Assembly (NCBI RefSeq): GCF_900188435.1
Contig: NZ_FYFA01000002.1
Span: forward strand, 1,426,001 to 1,490,000
Reading direction: 5' to 3'
Origin: Marinobacter sp. es.048
Lineage (GTDB): Bacteria; Pseudomonadota; Gammaproteobacteria; Pseudomonadales; Oleiphilaceae
DNA: 64,000 nucleotides
The position numbers and the translations under genes are program-made. Below, piece by piece: positions 47,301 to 58,078 of this stretch (its first letter is position 1; each line of letters starts with the position of its first letter). The notes below the pieces were generated by a model. That model was given only the letters and a program-made list of their open reading frames with translations. It did not search any database and was not told where the DNA came from.

Positions 47301-48517
47301 CCTTCCTCACGCTCGACCATCTTCTTGGCGGCCTTGATAGTGGTCGCCAGGCCGCGATGCTCAAGCTTGGAGAAAATAAACGGCTTGAACAGCTCCAGTG
47401 CCATCTTCTTCGGCAGACCGCACTGGTGCAGGCGCAGGTACGGACCAACCACGATCACCGAACGACCGGAGTAATCCACACGCTTGCCCAACAGGTTCTG
47501 ACGGAAACGGCCCTGTTTACCCTTGATCATGTCAGCCAGGGATTTCAGCGGGCGCTTGTTGGTGCCGGTAATGGCACGGCCACGGCGGCCGTTGTCCAGC
47601 AGCGCATCGACTGCTTCCTGCAGCATCCGCTTCTCGTTGCGCACGATGATGTCCGGAGCGTTGAGCTCCAGCAGACGCTTGAGACGGTTGTTCCGGTTGA
47701 TCACCCGACGGTACAGATCGTTCAGGTCAGAGGTCGCGAAGCGGCCACCGTCCAGAGGTACCAGCGGGCGCAGATCCGGCGGAAGCACGGGCAGCACAGT
47801 CATGACCATGTCGCCGGGCTTGTTGCCGGAATACAGGAAGGCCTCAAGAATCTTCAGGCGCTTGCTGAACTTCTTGATCTTGGTTTCGGAGTTGGTCTGA
47901 GGAATTTCTTCACGCAGCGTATCAACCTCTTCCTGCAGATCGATACCTTCCAGCAGCTCCTTGACCGCCTCGGCACCCATACGGGCGTCGAACTCGTCAC
48001 CAAACTCTTCCAGGGCTTCGTAGTACTGCTCGTCATTCAGCAGCTGCCCTTTCTCCAGGGTGGTCATCCCCGGATCGATCACAATAAAGGATTCGAAGTA
48101 CAGGACCCGCTCGATATCGCGCAGGGTCATGTCCAGCATCAGACCGATACGGGACGGCAGTGACTTCAGGAACCAGATGTGCGCGACCGGGCTGGCCAGC
48201 TCGATGTGGCCCATCCGCTCACGGCGGACACTGGCCAGCGCAACCTCAACGCCACACTTCTCGCAGATAACACCGCGATGCTTCAGGCGCTTGTATTTAC
48301 CGCACAGACACTCGTAGTCCTTGATCGGGCCGAAGATCTTGGCACAGAAAAGACCGTCGCGCTCCGGCTTGAAGGTACGGTAGTTAATGGTTTCAGGCTT
48401 CTTCACTTCGCCAAAGGACCAGGAACGGATCATGTCAGGCGACGCCAGGCCAATGCGGATAGCGTCAAATTCCTTGCTTTGGTTCTGGCTCTTGAGAAGA
48501 TTCAGCAAATCTTTCAT
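44303..48517 (-). CDS. rpoC: DNA-directed RNA polymerase subunit beta'
   Basis: Catalytic subunit, 1404 residues. The N-terminal zinc ribbon is [20 protein letters not shown], the catalytic Mg motif is [15 protein letters not shown] and the bridge helix region is [20 protein letters not shown]. The second zinc site includes [17 protein letters not shown]. The C-terminus ends [13 protein letters not shown]. It is full length without large insertions and follows rpoB by 76 bases. Confidence 0.99.
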   Translation of the reverse strand: MKDLLNLLKSQNQSKEFDAIRIGLASPDMIRSWSFGEVKKPETINYRTFKPERDGLFCAKIFGPIKDYECLCGKYKRLKHRGVICEKCGVEVALASVRRERMGHIELASPVAHIWFLKSLPSRIGLMLDMTLRDIERVLYFESFIVIDPGMTTLEKGQLLNDEQYYEALEEFGDEFDARMGAEAVKELLEGIDLQEEVDTLREEIPQTNSETKIKKFSKRLKILEAFLYSGNKPGDMVMTVLPVLPPDLRPLVPLDGGRFATSDLNDLYRRVINRNNRLKRLLELNAPDIIVRNEKRMLQEAVDALLDNGRRGRAITGTNKRPLKSLADMIKGKQGRFRQNLLGKRVDYSGRSVIVVGPYLRLHQCGLPKKMALELFKPFIFSKLEHRGLATTIKAAKKMVEREEGVVWDILDEVIREHPIMLNRAPTLHRLGIQAFEPVLIEGKAIQLHPLVCAAYNADFDGDQMAVHVPLTLEAQLEARALMMSTNNVLSPANGEPIIVPSQDVVLGLYYMTRERKSALGEGMVFADVKEAHRAYGAGMVDLQAIVKVRVKEVAIAEDGSRTEQYKIVDTTVGRALLFDIVPDGLSYELVNKPMVKKAISNLINTCYRDAGLKDTVIFADQLMYMGYHYATVSGISIGFNDFEIPPEKYELVDAASAEVKDIETQYASGLLTQGEKYNKVIDIWSRANDKVSKAMMERLAKEQVIGPDGQPVKGEDGEYLMQESFNSVYMMADSGARGSAAQIRQLAGMRGLMAKPDGSIIETPITANFREGLNVLQYFISTHGARKGLADTALKTANSGYLTRRLVDVSQDLVVTEPDCGTDEGLLMTPHIEGGDVVVPLGDRVLGRVTARDAFTPTDKDNAVIEAGTLLDEKAVETLERAGVDEVWVRSAITCETRHGICSKCYGRDLARGHEVNVGEAVGVIAAQSIGEPGTQLTMRTFHIGGAASRASAVDNIQVKHGGTVRLHNMKSIEKADGTLVVISRSSALAIADDQGREREWYKLPYGAVLSVKHGDAVEAGVVVAKWDPHTHPIIAEAGGTAKFVNMDQGITVRTQTDELTGLSTMEVIDSKERPAAGKDIRPAIQLIDEKGEEVELPGGGTAIFFLPANALVTMANGARIELGDVVARIPQESSKTRDITGGLPRVADLFEARRPKESSILAEISGMVSFGKETKGKKRLVITPKDGDAYEVLIPKHRQLNVFEGETVEKGEVISDGPSNPHDILRLLGVVELAKYITNEIQDVYRLQGVVINDKHIEVIVRQMLRKVEITDPGDTTLLSGDQVEITQVLEENEKADAADKEPARFERLLLGITKASLATESFISAASFQETTRVLTEGAVTGKRDYLRGLKENVVVGRLIPAGTGLAYHNERRRKRDLEEQGVTAADVEEALSAELNRES

Positions 48518-48593
48518 CAGTAAAAGCTCCGGATGGCGTTAATCTCGGGCGGGCACTGGTCGTGCCCGCTCACGCTGCCAAAAACAATTCGGC

Positions 48594-51500
48594 TCACTCG
48601 GATTCCAGCTCGATGTCGATACCCAGCGAGCGGATTTCCTTGACAAGAACATTGAAGGATTCGGGCATGCCCGGCTCCATCCGATGATCGCCATCGACAA
48701 TGTTCTTGTACATCTTGGTCCGACCGTTCACATCATCAGACTTGACGGTGAGCATCTCCTGCAGCGTATACGCTGCACCGTAGGCCTCAAGGGCCCACAC
48801 TTCCATCTCACCGAAGCGCTGGCCACCGAACTGCGCCTTACCACCCAGCGGCTGCTGGGTAACCAGGCTGTAAGAGCCGGTGGAACGAGCGTGCATCTTG
48901 TCGTCGATCAGGTGGTTCAGCTTCAGGATGTACATGTAGCCAACCGTCACCGGGCGGTCGAACATATCACCGGTGCGACCGTCGTACAGCATGGTCTGAC
49001 CGGTAGTGCTCAGTCCCGCCAGCTCAAGCATACGCTTGACCTCGGCTTCCTTGGCACCGTCAAATACCGGCGTTGCCATGGGTACACCGCTACGAAGGTT
49101 GTGGCACATCTCCAGGATTTCCTTGTCGGACAGGGAATCCAGGTCCACCTTGAACACTTCGTCTGAGTGATTGTAGATCTCATCCAGCAGCTTGCGTAAT
49201 TCAGCCACCTTGCGCTGCTCGTCCAGCATCTGGCTGATACGCTCACCCAGCCCCTTGGCCGCCGCGCCCAGGTGAGTCTCAAGCACCTGACCTACGTTCA
49301 TCCGCGAAGGAACACCCAGCGGGTTCAGAACCACATCAACCGTGTTGCCGTGCTCGTCGTAAGGCATGTCTTCAATCGGCATAACCGATGAAATAACACC
49401 CTTGTTACCGTGACGACCGGCCATCTTGTCACCCGGCTGGATACGACGCTTGATAGCCAGGTACACCTTGACGATCTTCAGTACACCCGGCGCGAGGTCA
49501 TCGCCCTGCTGAAGCTTGCCTTTCTTGTCGTCAAAGCGCGCTTCGTGCTCTTTCTTGCGATCTTCCAGACCCTGCTCGGATTTCTCCAGCAGCTCGTTCA
49601 GGCTCTCGTCTTTCATCCGGAGCTTGAACCAGTCGGAACGCGGCAGCTCGGCCAGGTAGCTCTCTTCGAGGGTCGCGCCTTTGTTCAGGCCCGGCCCGCT
49701 GATCACTTCCTGTCCTTTCAACGCACTGTTCAGACGCTCAAAGGTCGCACCCTCAACAATCCGGTACTCGTCTTTCAGGTCCTTGCGATACTGGTCCAGC
49801 TGCTCTTTCTCGATGGACTGGGCACGCTGATCCTTCTCGATACCATCGCGGGTAAAGACCTGCACGTCGATAACAGTGCCGCGGGTGCCAGTCGGCACAC
49901 GGGAAGAGGTGTCTTTTACGTCAGACGCCTTCTCACCAAAGATGGCACGCAGCAGCTTCTCTTCCGGCGTCAGCTGGGTCTCACCCTTCGGTGTGACCTT
50001 GCCTACCAGAATGTCACCGGGGCCCACTTCAGCCCCAATGTAAACAATACCGGACTCATCCAGCTTGGACAGCGCGCTTTCACCAACGTTCGGAATATCC
50101 GCGGTGATTTCTTCGCTACCCAGCTTGGTGTCCCGAGCCACACAGGTCAGTTCCTGAATGTGGATGGTGGTCAGGCGATCTTCCTGAACCACTTTCTCGG
50201 AAATGAGGATGGAGTCCTCAAAGTTGTATCCGTTCCAGGGCATGAATGCGATACGCATGTTCTGCCCCAGGGCCAGCTCACCCAGATCAACGGATGGACC
50301 GTCTGCCAGCACGTCGCCACGGGCAATCACGTCGCCCTGACGCACAATGGAGCGCTGGTTGATACAGGTGTTCTGGTTCGAACGGGTGTACTTGGTCAGG
50401 TTGTAGATATCCACACCTGCATCACCCGCTTCGGTTTCCTCGTTGTTGACACGAACCACGATACGGGCCGCATCGACGCTCTCAATAACGCCACCACGAC
50501 GGGCTGTTACACAGACACCGGAGTCCTGTGCCACCGTACGCTCTACACCGGTACCTACCAGCGGCACCTGGGAACGCAGGGTCGGAACAGCCTGACGCTG
50601 CATGTTCGCGCCCATCAACGCCCGGTTGGCGTCGTCGTGCTCCAGGAACGGAATCAGGGATGCCGCGACCGATACGACCTGGCGCGGAGATACATCCATG
50701 AAGTTAACGCTCTCCGGCGGAGTAACGGTAAATTCGTTCTGGTGCCGAACGGTAACCAGCTCGTCGGTCAGACGCTTGCTCTTCTCGTCCATGGCAGCGC
50801 TGGCCTGGGCGATAACGTAGTTGCTTTCCTCAATGGCGGAAAGGTAAACCACCTCGTCCGTAACGACACCCTCAACCACCTTCCGGTACGGGCTCTCGAG
50901 GAAACCGTAGGAATTTGAGCGGGCATAGGTCGCCAGCGAGTTAATCAGACCGATGTTCGGACCTTCCGGCGTCTCGATCGGGCACACACGGCCGTAGTGG
51001 GTCGGGTGTACGTCACGAACCTCAAAGCCGGCACGCTCACGGGTCAGGCCACCGGGGCCCAACGCAGAGATACGACGTTTGTGCGTGACCTCGGACAGCG
51101 GGTTGTTCTGGTCCATGAACTGAGACAGCTGACTGGAGCCAAAGAATTCTTTAACCGCGGCAGCCACCGGCTTGGCGTTAATCAGATCCTGCGGCATCAG
51201 GCCTTCGCTTTCAGCAAGACTCAGACGCTCACGGACCGCACGCTCAACCCGTACCAGACCGACGCGGAACTGGTTTTCGGCCATTTCGCCAACGCAGCGA
51301 ACACGACGGTTACCCAGGTTATCGATGTCATCCACATTGCCCTGGCCATTGCGGATATCGATCAGGGTCTTAAGGACGTCGATGATGTCTTCATGGGTCA
51401 GCGTGCCTTCACCAGTGCTCTCTTCACGACGCAGGCGACGGTTGAGCTTCATCCGGCCAACCGCAGACAGGTCGTACCGCTCTTCCGAGAAGAACAGGTT

Positions 51501-52673
51501 GTTGAACAGGTTCTCTGCCGACTCCTTGGTGGGCGGCTCGCCCGGGCGCATCATCCGGTAAATCTCAACCAGCGCTTCCAGAGGCGTGCGGGTCGGATCG
51601 ATACGCAGGGTGTCGGACATGAAAGGACCACAGTCCAGATCGTTGGTGTAAAGGGTTTCGATATCCTTTACACCAGCGTCGAGAATCTTGGTAACCAACT
51701 CTTCGGTCAGCTCCGAGTTACACTCAACCAGGACCTCACCGGAAGCCTGATCGATCATGTCCTTGGCCAGAACGCGGCCATACAGGTACTCGGTTGGCAC
51801 CTCAAGCTCGTTGATACCGGCTTTTTCCAGCTGCTTGATGTGACGGGCGGTAATACGGCGGCCTTCTTCAACAATCACGTTGCCGTCATTGTCTTTGATA
51901 TCGAAGGTCGCAATGTCACCACGCAGGCGGCTCGGCACCAGCTCCAGCTTGCACACTTCCGCGCCCAGGCTGAATTTACTGGTTTCGAAGAACGTCTCGA
52001 GCATCTGCTCAGACGTGTAGCCCAAGGCCCGCAGTAGAATAGACGCCGGCAGTTTGCGACGACGGTCGATACGAACGAACACGGAGTCTTTCGGGTCGAA
52101 CTCGAAGTCCAGCCAGGAACCACGGTAAGGAATCACCCGGGCAGAATACAGCAGCTTGCCCGAGGAGTGGGTCTTACCCTTGTCATGGTCGAAGAACACA
52201 CCCGGAGACCGGTGGAGCTGGGAAACAATAACACGCTCGGTACCGTTGATAACGAAGGTACCGTTCTCGGTCATCAGGGGCATTTCGCCCATGTAGACTT
52301 CCTGCTCTTTAATGTCCTTGATCGCCTTGTTGGACGATTCCTTATCGTAAATGATAAGGCGGACCTTCACCCGCAGCGGCGCTGCATAGGTTACGCCCCT
52401 AAGCTGGCATTCCTTGACATCAAAAACCGGCTCGCCAATACGGTAACTCACGTATTCGAGCGCGGCATTGCCAGAGTAACTGACAATCGGGAATACGGAT
52501 TTGAATGCTGCGTGAAGACCGGTTTCCCGGCGGTCTTCAGGAGCGGCTTCCATTTGGAGGAAGTCCCGGAACGAATCCAGCTGAATAGACAGCAAATAGG
52601 GGACGTCCATCACGGAAGGCAATTTACTAAAATCTTTGCGAATCCGCTTTTTCTCAGTGTAGGAGTAAGTCAT
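48594..52673 (-). CDS. rpoB: DNA-directed RNA polymerase subunit beta
   Basis: RNA polymerase subunit, 1359 residues, starting [20 protein letters not shown]. The rifampicin pocket [20 protein letters not shown] is wild type. Other marks are [15 protein letters not shown] and the C-terminal [20 protein letters not shown]. The ATG at 52673 is preferred over one two codons earlier because GGGGA then lies 7-8 bases upstream instead of touching the start. An attenuator-type hairpin lies in the 241-base gap after rplL. Confidence 0.99.
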   Translation of the reverse strand: MTYSYTEKKRIRKDFSKLPSVMDVPYLLSIQLDSFRDFLQMEAAPEDRRETGLHAAFKSVFPIVSYSGNAALEYVSYRIGEPVFDVKECQLRGVTYAAPLRVKVRLIIYDKESSNKAIKDIKEQEVYMGEMPLMTENGTFVINGTERVIVSQLHRSPGVFFDHDKGKTHSSGKLLYSARVIPYRGSWLDFEFDPKDSVFVRIDRRRKLPASILLRALGYTSEQMLETFFETSKFSLGAEVCKLELVPSRLRGDIATFDIKDNDGNVIVEEGRRITARHIKQLEKAGINELEVPTEYLYGRVLAKDMIDQASGEVLVECNSELTEELVTKILDAGVKDIETLYTNDLDCGPFMSDTLRIDPTRTPLEALVEIYRMMRPGEPPTKESAENLFNNLFFSEERYDLSAVGRMKLNRRLRREESTGEGTLTHEDIIDVLKTLIDIRNGQGNVDDIDNLGNRRVRCVGEMAENQFRVGLVRVERAVRERLSLAESEGLMPQDLINAKPVAAAVKEFFGSSQLSQFMDQNNPLSEVTHKRRISALGPGGLTRERAGFEVRDVHPTHYGRVCPIETPEGPNIGLINSLATYARSNSYGFLESPYRKVVEGVVTDEVVYLSAIEESNYVIAQASAAMDEKSKRLTDELVTVRHQNEFTVTPPESVNFMDVSPRQVVSVAASLIPFLEHDDANRALMGANMQRQAVPTLRSQVPLVGTGVERTVAQDSGVCVTARRGGVIESVDAARIVVRVNNEETEAGDAGVDIYNLTKYTRSNQNTCINQRSIVRQGDVIARGDVLADGPSVDLGELALGQNMRIAFMPWNGYNFEDSILISEKVVQEDRLTTIHIQELTCVARDTKLGSEEITADIPNVGESALSKLDESGIVYIGAEVGPGDILVGKVTPKGETQLTPEEKLLRAIFGEKASDVKDTSSRVPTGTRGTVIDVQVFTRDGIEKDQRAQSIEKEQLDQYRKDLKDEYRIVEGATFERLNSALKGQEVISGPGLNKGATLEESYLAELPRSDWFKLRMKDESLNELLEKSEQGLEDRKKEHEARFDDKKGKLQQGDDLAPGVLKIVKVYLAIKRRIQPGDKMAGRHGNKGVISSVMPIEDMPYDEHGNTVDVVLNPLGVPSRMNVGQVLETHLGAAAKGLGERISQMLDEQRKVAELRKLLDEIYNHSDEVFKVDLDSLSDKEILEMCHNLRSGVPMATPVFDGAKEAEVKRMLELAGLSTTGQTMLYDGRTGDMFDRPVTVGYMYILKLNHLIDDKMHARSTGSYSLVTQQPLGGKAQFGGQRFGEMEVWALEAYGAAYTLQEMLTVKSDDVNGRTKMYKNIVDGDHRMEPGMPESFNVLVKEIRSLGIDIELESE

Positions 52674-52695
52674 CTGCATTCCCCAGCTTTAGACC

Positions 52696-52710
52696 TGATA
52701 CCTGGTATCA
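52696..52710. promoter_or_regulatory. TGATACC-T-GGTATCA palindrome before rpoB
   Basis: A perfect 15-base palindrome with 7-base arms and a single central base lies 23 bases before the rpoB ATG. It could be a protein-binding operator. As RNA the one-base centre would need to open, leaving a 5-bp stem. No known regulator is assigned. Confidence 0.5.
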
Positions 52711-52844
52711 AGAAGCAACCATTGTTCTGCTTCGGGGCCGAATTGCTCGGCTTATCGCGCCGTCTTGAACAAGACTCTGGCTGTAGGTTATGGATCTGAC
52801 ATCAACCTGCAATTGCTCACCAGACTCTATAGCATATACAACAG

Positions 52845-52874
52845 AAAAAGGCCGGTGGCCCAAAGCCACCAGCC
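52845..52874 (-). terminator. Attenuator hairpin between rplL and rpoB
   Basis: On the minus strand GGCTGGTGGC pairs with GCCACCGGCC over a 5-base loop and runs into five T residues, 41 bases after the rplL stop. Partial termination here is the known way E. coli makes more L7/L12 than RNA polymerase; the position matches. Confidence 0.88.
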
Positions 52875-52914
52875 TGTCCATGCTTATCGCACGGTTTCGA
52901 TCAACAGCCGACTC

Positions 52915-53292
52915 TTACTTGAGCTCAACAGAAGCGCCTGCTTCCTCGAGCTTCTTCTTGGCTTCTTCAGCGTCGTCTTTGCTAGCTGCTTCCTTGATAA
53001 CGGAAGGAGCGCTGTCGACCATTTCTTTCGCTTCTTTCAGACCCAGGCCGGTCAGTTCACGAACGGCCTTGATTACGTTGACCTTCTTCTCACCAGGACC
53101 GGTAAGAACAACGTCAAATTCGGTCTGCTCTTCAGCAGCAGCGGCTTCGCCACCGGCTGCAGCAGGTGCAGCAGCAACAGCTGCAGCGGCAGATACACCG
53201 AACTTCTCTTCCATTGCTTCAACCAGCGCAACAACGTCCATTACGCTCATTTCAGCAATTGCGTTCAAAATGTCTTCGTTAGACAGAGCCAT
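52915..53292 (-). CDS. rplL: 50S ribosomal protein L7/L12
   Basis: Multicopy stalk protein that recruits translational GTPases, 125 residues. The N-terminal dimerisation helices ([20 protein letters not shown]) are joined by an Ala/Gly-rich hinge (about 35-52) to the C-terminal domain ([20 protein letters not shown], then [18 protein letters not shown]). It lies 40 bases after rplJ and upstream of the rpoB attenuator. Confidence 0.99.
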   Translation of the reverse strand: MALSNEDILNAIAEMSVMDVVALVEAMEEKFGVSAAAAVAAAPAAAGGEAAAAEEQTEFDVVLTGPGEKKVNVIKAVRELTGLGLKEAKEMVDSAPSVIKEAASKDDAEEAKKKLEEAGASVELK

Positions 53293-53332
53293 GACTTTCT
53301 CCCAAAAATATAAAAAATGGTGTTCAACAGAA

Positions 53333-53863
53333 TCAAGCAGCTTCTTGCTTCTGGTCGCGAACTGCCGCTACAGCACGAGTCACTTTCGAAGGAACTTCGT
53401 TCAGTGTCCGTGCCAGCTTGGTGATCGGTGCCTGTGTTACAGCGGCCAGCATTGTCAACGCTTCGTGACGTGTTGGCAGCTTGGCAAGACGGTCGATCTG
53501 GTCTGCACCCATCAGCTCTCCGCCGACGGCCAGTCCCTTAATCTCGAACGCTTCTTTCTCCTTGGCAAAATCCTTCAGCAGACGCGCTGCCGCGCCCGGA
53601 TCTTCCATAGAGAATGCCAGAATGGTCGGACCAACTAGCGCTTCATCAATGCACTCGAACTCTGTACCACGAATCGCGATCTTTGCGAGGTTGTTACGAA
53701 CAACCTTCAGACGCACGTTTTCGGCACGAGCTTTGGCACGAAGCGCCGTCATGTCACCAGAGGTAACACCACGGTAGTCAGCCATAACCACAGACAGAGC
53801 ACCACCGGCAGTCTCGTTGACTTCAGCGACGATCGCTTTCTTGTCTTCGAGTCTAATTGCCAC
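53333..53863 (-). CDS. rplJ: 50S ribosomal protein L10
   Basis: Base of the ribosomal stalk, binding L7/L12 dimers and 23S rRNA. With L12 it represses its own mRNA in E. coli. The protein is 176 residues from a GTG start at 53863: (M)[20 protein letters not shown], then [20 protein letters not shown]. The GTG is chosen because GAGGAG lies 7 bases upstream and the product matches the family N-terminus; an upstream ATG at 53908 lies within the leader structures. Confidence 0.96.
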   Translation of the reverse strand: MAIRLEDKKAIVAEVNETAGGALSVVMADYRGVTSGDMTALRAKARAENVRLKVVRNNLAKIAIRGTEFECIDEALVGPTILAFSMEDPGAAARLLKDFAKEKEAFEIKGLAVGGELMGADQIDRLAKLPTRHEALTMLAAVTQAPITKLARTLNEVPSKVTRAVAAVRDQKQEAA

Positions 53864-53882
53864 TGGATTTCTCCTCGATTTC

Positions 53883-54018
53883 GCCGGGTCTTCCCGGCAA
53901 ACCCACATATACCCCTCGCGGGGCTCCTAACGGTGTTTGGGTTCAGAGAGAACGTCTTCACACCGTCTGCGCAGGCGTTGCTTTAACCCTTGCAGCACTT
54001 CCAGTCAGACCGGAAGTG
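53883..54018 (-). promoter_or_regulatory. L10 leader, candidate autoregulatory mRNA region
   Basis: The 225 bases between rplA and rplJ hold several stems in the minus-strand RNA: GCACTTCC/GGAAGTGC (53994-54018), CCCC/GGGG (53912-53923) and GCCGGG/CCCGGC (53883-53898), the last just before the rplJ ribosome site. The place and the stacked stems fit the L10(L12)4-binding leader known in bacteria. The kink-turn itself was not verified. Confidence 0.5.
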
Positions 54019-54088
54019 CTTCGGGGGCCTGCGGTCTTTGACAGCCTTGGCTTCCGCCCAGACTACAAAGTAACCACCGATCACAGGA

Positions 54089-54787
54089 TCAAATAGCGAG
54101 ACCGCTCTGATCGATAGTCAGGCCAGGCCCCATAGTCGAGGAAACGGTGATCTTCTTGAGATACACACCTTTCGCCGAAGAGGGCTTGGCCTTTTTCAGG
54201 TCTGCTACCAGAGCTTCAAGGTTTTCCTTGATGTTCTGTGCAGAGAATTCAACGTTACCCAGCGGAGCGTGGATAATGCCGTTTTTGTCGGTGCGGTAGC
54301 GAACCTGACCAGCCTTGGCGTTTTTGACCGCAGTCTCAACGTCAGGTGTCACGGTACCGACCTTCGGGTTCGGCATCAGGCCACGGGGACCGAGGATCTG
54401 GCCCAGCTGACCAACAACACGCATGGCGTCCGGAGTGGCGATGACCACGTCGAAATCCATGTTGCCTTTCTTAACTTCGTCCGCCAGATCGTCCATACCC
54501 ACAATGTCTGCACCAGCGGCCGTTGCTTTCTCGGCATTGGCGCCCTGGGTGAACACAGCAACACGAACGGTCTTGCCAGTGCCGTGGGGCAGAACAGTGC
54601 TGCTACGAACAACCTGATCGGACTTCCGTGCATCAACGCCAAGGTTGACGGCCACGTCAACAGACTCTTTGAATTTCACGTTCTGACCCAGCTCGACCAG
54701 CAGTGCAACTGCCTCGTCAACAGAGTAGGAACGGGTAGAGTCTACCTTTTCACGAATAAGCTTCTGACGCTTGCTCAGCTTTGCCAT
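54089..54787 (-). CDS. rplA: 50S ribosomal protein L1
   Basis: L1-stalk protein controlling exit of deacylated tRNA and, in E. coli, repressor of the rplKA mRNA. The protein is 232 residues: [20 protein letters not shown], the signature [24 protein letters not shown] stretch near 125-145, and [19 protein letters not shown] at the end. It starts one base after the rplK stop. Confidence 0.98.
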   Translation of the reverse strand: MAKLSKRQKLIREKVDSTRSYSVDEAVALLVELGQNVKFKESVDVAVNLGVDARKSDQVVRSSTVLPHGTGKTVRVAVFTQGANAEKATAAGADIVGMDDLADEVKKGNMDFDVVIATPDAMRVVGQLGQILGPRGLMPNPKVGTVTPDVETAVKNAKAGQVRYRTDKNGIIHAPLGNVEFSAQNIKENLEALVADLKKAKPSSAKGVYLKKITVSSTMGPGLTIDQSGLAI

Positions 54788-54788
54788 G

Positions 54789-55220
54789 TTACAGGCCCTC
54801 CACGTTCAGGCCCATGCTGCGGGCGGTTCCTGCAATGGTACGTACCGCTGCGTCCATATCGGCTGCAGTCAGGTCCGGCTCTTTGGTCTTGGCAATTTCT
54901 TCAAGCTGCTCGCGGGTCACGGTACCGACTTTATCGGTATTCGGACGGCCAGAGCCACTCTTGATGCCAGCAGCCTTCAGCAGAAGAACCGGTGCAGGCG
55001 GAGTCTTGGTAATAAAGGTAAAGCTGCGATCACTGTAAACGGTGATCACTGTCGGAATCGGCAGACCAGGCTCCATGTCCTGGGTCTGGGCGTTGAACGC
55101 CTTGCAGAATTCCATAATGTTCACACCGCGCTGGCCCAGAGCGGGACCAACGGGGGGACTCGGGTTGGCCTTACCGGCAGCAACCTGAAGCTTGATGTAC
55201 GCTTCAATTTTCTTTGCCAT
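54789..55220 (-). CDS. rplK: 50S ribosomal protein L11
   Basis: GTPase-associated-centre protein and thiostrepton target region, 143 residues: [20 protein letters not shown], then [20 protein letters not shown] and the C-terminal signature [17 protein letters not shown]. First of the rplKAJL-rpoBC run, behind the terminator that follows nusG. In E. coli a promoter lies in this gap; none convincing was read here. Confidence 0.99.
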   Translation of the reverse strand: MAKKIEAYIKLQVAAGKANPSPPVGPALGQRGVNIMEFCKAFNAQTQDMEPGLPIPTVITVYSDRSFTFITKTPPAPVLLLKAAGIKSGSGRPNTDKVGTVTREQLEEIAKTKEPDLTAADMDAAVRTIAGTARSMGLNVEGL

Positions 55221-55285
55221 GATAGATCTCCTATGGGTTCAAACGCCTCTCGGCTCCCCGTTTTTACAACTGCTAAGAGCAGACA

Positions 55286-55319
55286 CAAAAAGCCCGCGTC
55301 GCTTGAGCGCGCGAGCTTT
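55286..55319 (-). terminator. Terminator after nusG
   Basis: On the minus strand AAAGCTCGCG pairs with CGCGGGCTTT (one G-T pair), an inner CGCT/AGCG extends the stem, and five T residues follow. It begins 18 bases after the nusG stop and partly separates secE-nusG from rplK. Confidence 0.85.
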
Positions 55320-55337
55320 CAGCTTTCCTGTTACCGG

Positions 55338-55871
55338 TCAGTCTTTCTCGACCTGCCCAAACTCCAGCTCTACCGGAGTTGAACGCCCAAAGATCAGAAC
55401 AGCAACCTTGACTCGACTCTTGTCGTAGTCAACTTCCTCTACCACACCATTAAAGTCCGCAAACGGACCCTCAACGACGCGAACAACCTCGCCCGGCTCG
55501 AACAGCGTCTTCGGCTTGGGCTTATCAGCACCACTTTCAACCCGACGCAGGATCGCTTCCGCTTCCTTCTCGGTGATCGGTGCAGGCTTATCCTTGGTAC
55601 CACCAATAAAGCCAAGGACTCGCGGAGTATTCTTAACAAGATGCCACGTCGCATCGTCCATTTCCATCTGGACCAGTACGTACCCGGGGTAGAACTTGCG
55701 CTCACTCTTGCGCTTCTTCCCTTCTCGCATCTCGACGACTTCCTCGGTCGGAACCAGGATTTCGCCGAAACGGTCTTCCATCTCGTTCAGCGCAACGCGC
55801 TCCCTGAGAGTGCGCATCACCTGCTTTTCAAAGCCAGAATACGCATGAACGACGTACCAGCGCTTAGCCAT
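55338..55871 (-). CDS. nusG: Transcription termination/antitermination protein NusG
   Basis: Binds RNA polymerase and couples it to Rho or to the ribosome, 177 residues. The NGN domain opens [20 protein letters not shown] and contains [20 protein letters not shown]. The C-terminal KOW domain is [20 protein letters not shown]. It lies 12 bases after secE, the usual pairing. Confidence 0.99.
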   Translation of the reverse strand: MAKRWYVVHAYSGFEKQVMRTLRERVALNEMEDRFGEILVPTEEVVEMREGKKRKSERKFYPGYVLVQMEMDDATWHLVKNTPRVLGFIGGTKDKPAPITEKEAEAILRRVESGADKPKPKTLFEPGEVVRVVEGPFADFNGVVEEVDYDKSRVKVAVLIFGRSTPVELEFGQVEKD

Positions 55872-55883
55872 TGCACACTCCTG

Positions 55884-56252
55884 TTAACCGATAAACCCGG
55901 CGACCAGCCAGCTGATCAACGAATCCATACCCCACAACAACAGAGCCACAACCAGCACAAACACCACAACAATAGCTGTCGTCTGCACGAGCTCAGGCCT
56001 GGTGGGCCATACCACTTTCCGGATCTCTACTCTCGCTTCCTTCAACAGCGTCGCAAAGCGACGACCGCGGTCGGTCTGAAGGGCAACAAGCGCCGCCACA
56101 ATTGCGAGACCTACAAGAGCCAGAACCCGATACAGCAGAGACTCGGCACTATAATACTGATTCCCCACCACACCGATGGCGATCAGAACGAAAACAACCA
56201 GCCACTTCAGGAAATCGAAACGGCTGGCTGACTGAACGGCTTTTGACTCCAT
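55884..56252 (-). CDS. secE: Protein translocase subunit SecE
   Basis: Essential clamp helix of the Sec translocon, partner of SecY at 29167. The protein is 122 residues with three membrane helices (near 16-35, 42-60 and 97-117), the longer gammaproteobacterial form. The conserved cytoplasmic element EARVEIRKVVWPTRPELVQT precedes the essential last helix. The ATG at 56252 (MESKAVQSASRF) follows the tRNA-Trp gene by 33 bases; a longer frame up to 56315 would run through the tRNA. Confidence 0.97.
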   Translation of the reverse strand: MESKAVQSASRFDFLKWLVVFVLIAIGVVGNQYYSAESLLYRVLALVGLAIVAALVALQTDRGRRFATLLKEARVEIRKVVWPTRPELVQTTAIVVVFVLVVALLLWGMDSLISWLVAGFIG

Positions 56253-56285
56253 AGGAATCAACTTATGTATCCGGATGTTAAAAAA

Positions 56286-56361
<76 letters not shown>

Positions 56362-56398
56362 GCACCGAAACAACTCAGCGCACTTACTCTCGAGTCAA

Positions 56399-57595
56399 TT
56401 ACTCGATGATCTTTGCAACCACTCCGGCACCAACGGTACGACCACCTTCGCGAATCGCGAAGCGCAGGCCATCTTCCATGGCGATCGGAGCAATCAGGGT
56501 AACACTCATCTTGACGTTGTCACCCGGCATAACCATTTCCACACCTTCCGGCAGCTCGCAAGAACCGGTTACGTCGGTGGTACGGAAGTAGAACTGCGGA
56601 CGGTAGCCCTTGAAGAACGGAGTATGACGACCGCCTTCTTCTTTGGACAGCACGTACACTTCGCACTCGAACTTGGTGTGCGGCTTGATTGTGCCCGGCT
56701 TACACAGAACCTGACCACGCTCAACGTCATCACGCTTGGTACCACGCAGCAGAACACCCACGTTCTCACCAGCACGACCTTCGTCCAGCAGCTTGCGGAA
56801 CATCTCAACACCGGTGCAGGTAGTCTTGACGGTATCCTTGATACCAACAATTTCCACCTCTTCACCAACCTTGATAATGCCACGCTCAACACGGCCGGTC
56901 ACAACGGTACCACGACCGGAGATAGAGAAGACGTCCTCGATCGGCATCAGGAACGGCTGATCGATCGCACGCTCCGGCTCGGGGATGTAGTCATCCAGAG
57001 CCTCTACCAGCTTCTTGACAGCGGTAGTGCCCATCTCGTTGTCATCTTTGCCTTCCAGCGCCATCAGCGCGGAACCAGTCACGATCGGAGTGTCGTCACC
57101 CGGGAAGTCGTACTGGCTCAGCAGATCGCGAACTTCCATCTCGACCAACTCGAGCAGCTCTTCGTCGTCTACCATGTCCGCTTTGTTCAGGAACACAACG
57201 ATGAAGGGCACGCCAACCTGACGGGACAGCAGGATGTGCTCACGAGTCTGCGGCATGGGGCCGTCAGCTGCGGAGCAGACCAGGATCGCGCCGTCCATCT
57301 GCGCCGCACCAGTGATCATGTTCTTCACATAGTCAGCGTGGCCCGGGCAGTCTACGTGTGCGTAGTGACGGGTCGGGGAATCGTACTCAACGTGAGAGGT
57401 CGCGATAGTGATACCACGCGCACGCTCTTCCGGTGCGTTATCGATCTGATCAAACGCACTGGCAGATCCTGTGCCCCACACTTCGTGACACACACGGGTC
57501 AGGGCGGCAGTCAAAGTGGTTTTACCATGGTCAACGTGACCAATGGTGCCTACGTTCAAGTGCGGCTTACTGCGATCAAACTTTTCTTTAGACAT
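56399..57595 (-). CDS. tufB: Elongation factor Tu, copy 2
   Basis: Second EF-Tu gene, 398 residues, in the tRNA-tuf-secE operon. It starts [20 protein letters not shown]; the ATG at 57595 matches copy 1 and lies 51 bases after tRNA-Thr(GGT). Differences from copy 1 include Asp/Ser for Glu/Lys near residues 7 and 9, a block [16 protein letters not shown] against [27 protein letters not shown] against [11 protein letters not shown], and Ala for Ser five residues before the C-terminus. All GTPase motifs are intact, so both copies should be functional. Confidence 0.99.
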   Translation of the reverse strand: MSKEKFDRSKPHLNVGTIGHVDHGKTTLTAALTRVCHEVWGTGSASAFDQIDNAPEERARGITIATSHVEYDSPTRHYAHVDCPGHADYVKNMITGAAQMDGAILVCSAADGPMPQTREHILLSRQVGVPFIVVFLNKADMVDDEELLELVEMEVRDLLSQYDFPGDDTPIVTGSALMALEGKDDNEMGTTAVKKLVEALDDYIPEPERAIDQPFLMPIEDVFSISGRGTVVTGRVERGIIKVGEEVEIVGIKDTVKTTCTGVEMFRKLLDEGRAGENVGVLLRGTKRDDVERGQVLCKPGTIKPHTKFECEVYVLSKEEGGRHTPFFKGYRPQFYFRTTDVTGSCELPEGVEMVMPGDNVKMSVTLIAPIAMEDGLRFAIREGGRTVGAGVVAKIIE

Positions 57596-57646
57596 TCGAC
57601 CAATCCCCCTAGTCAACCTGGACCGTAACGCTGACCGGATAAATAA

Positions 57647-57722
57647 TGGAGCTCATGGGCGGATTTGAACCGCCGACCTCACCCTTACCAAGGGTGTGCT
57701 CTACCAACTGAGCTACATGAGC
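57647..57722 (-). tRNA. tRNA-Thr (GGT)
   Basis: A 76-base tRNA with encoded CCA, acceptor GCTCATG, D arm AGCTCAGTTGGTAGAGC and anticodon loop CTTGGTAAG. Last tRNA before tuf2, matching the position of E. coli thrT. Confidence 0.98.
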
Positions 57723-57736
57723 ATTACAAAACAAAT

Positions 57737-57811
<75 letters not shown>

Positions 57812-57822
57812 GAGCAATTTAG

Positions 57823-57907
57823 TGGTGGAGGGGGCAGGATTCGAACCTGCGAAGGCGATGCCGTCAGATTTACAGTCTGATCCCTTTGGCCACTCGGGAA
57901 CCCCTCC
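57823..57907 (-). tRNA. tRNA-Tyr (GTA)
   Basis: An 85-base class II tRNA with a long variable arm, acceptor GGAGGGG, anticodon GTA in ACTGTAAAT and encoded CCA. It matches the position of E. coli tyrU. Confidence 0.98.
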
Positions 57908-57945
57908 GAGTCGGATTCGCCAATGCAAATCCGTCAAAACTTAAG

Positions 57946-58021
57946 TGGAGCTGGCGGACGGAATCGAACCCCCGACCTGCTGATTACAAGTCAGCTGCTC
58001 TACCAACTGAGCTACGCCAGC
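57946..58021 (-). tRNA. tRNA-Thr (TGT)
   Basis: A 76-base tRNA with encoded CCA, acceptor GCTGGCG, and anticodon TGT in CTTGTAATC. First gene of the tRNA-tuf2 operon, about 22 bases after the predicted transcription start; it matches E. coli thrU. Confidence 0.98.
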
Positions 58022-58049
58022 TCACATTCGCCTCGTCAGCGAGGGCGGT

Positions 58050-58078
58050 ATACTACGGATTTTTTTCTGGCGTTGCAA
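58050..58078 (-). promoter_or_regulatory. Promoter of the tRNA-tuf2 operon
   Basis: On the minus strand TTGCAA, a 17-base spacer with seven A residues, and TAGTAT form a sigma-70 promoter. The next bases (ACCGCCCTCG) make a GC-rich discriminator as in stringently controlled stable-RNA promoters. The -10 overlaps the stop codon of the SPOR-domain gene on the same strand. Confidence 0.8.

Noticed and set aside
43761-52673. Streptomycin or rifampicin resistance changes in rpsL or rpoB
   Set aside because: Lys43 and Lys88 of S12 and the rifampicin pocket residues of RpoB are wild type.
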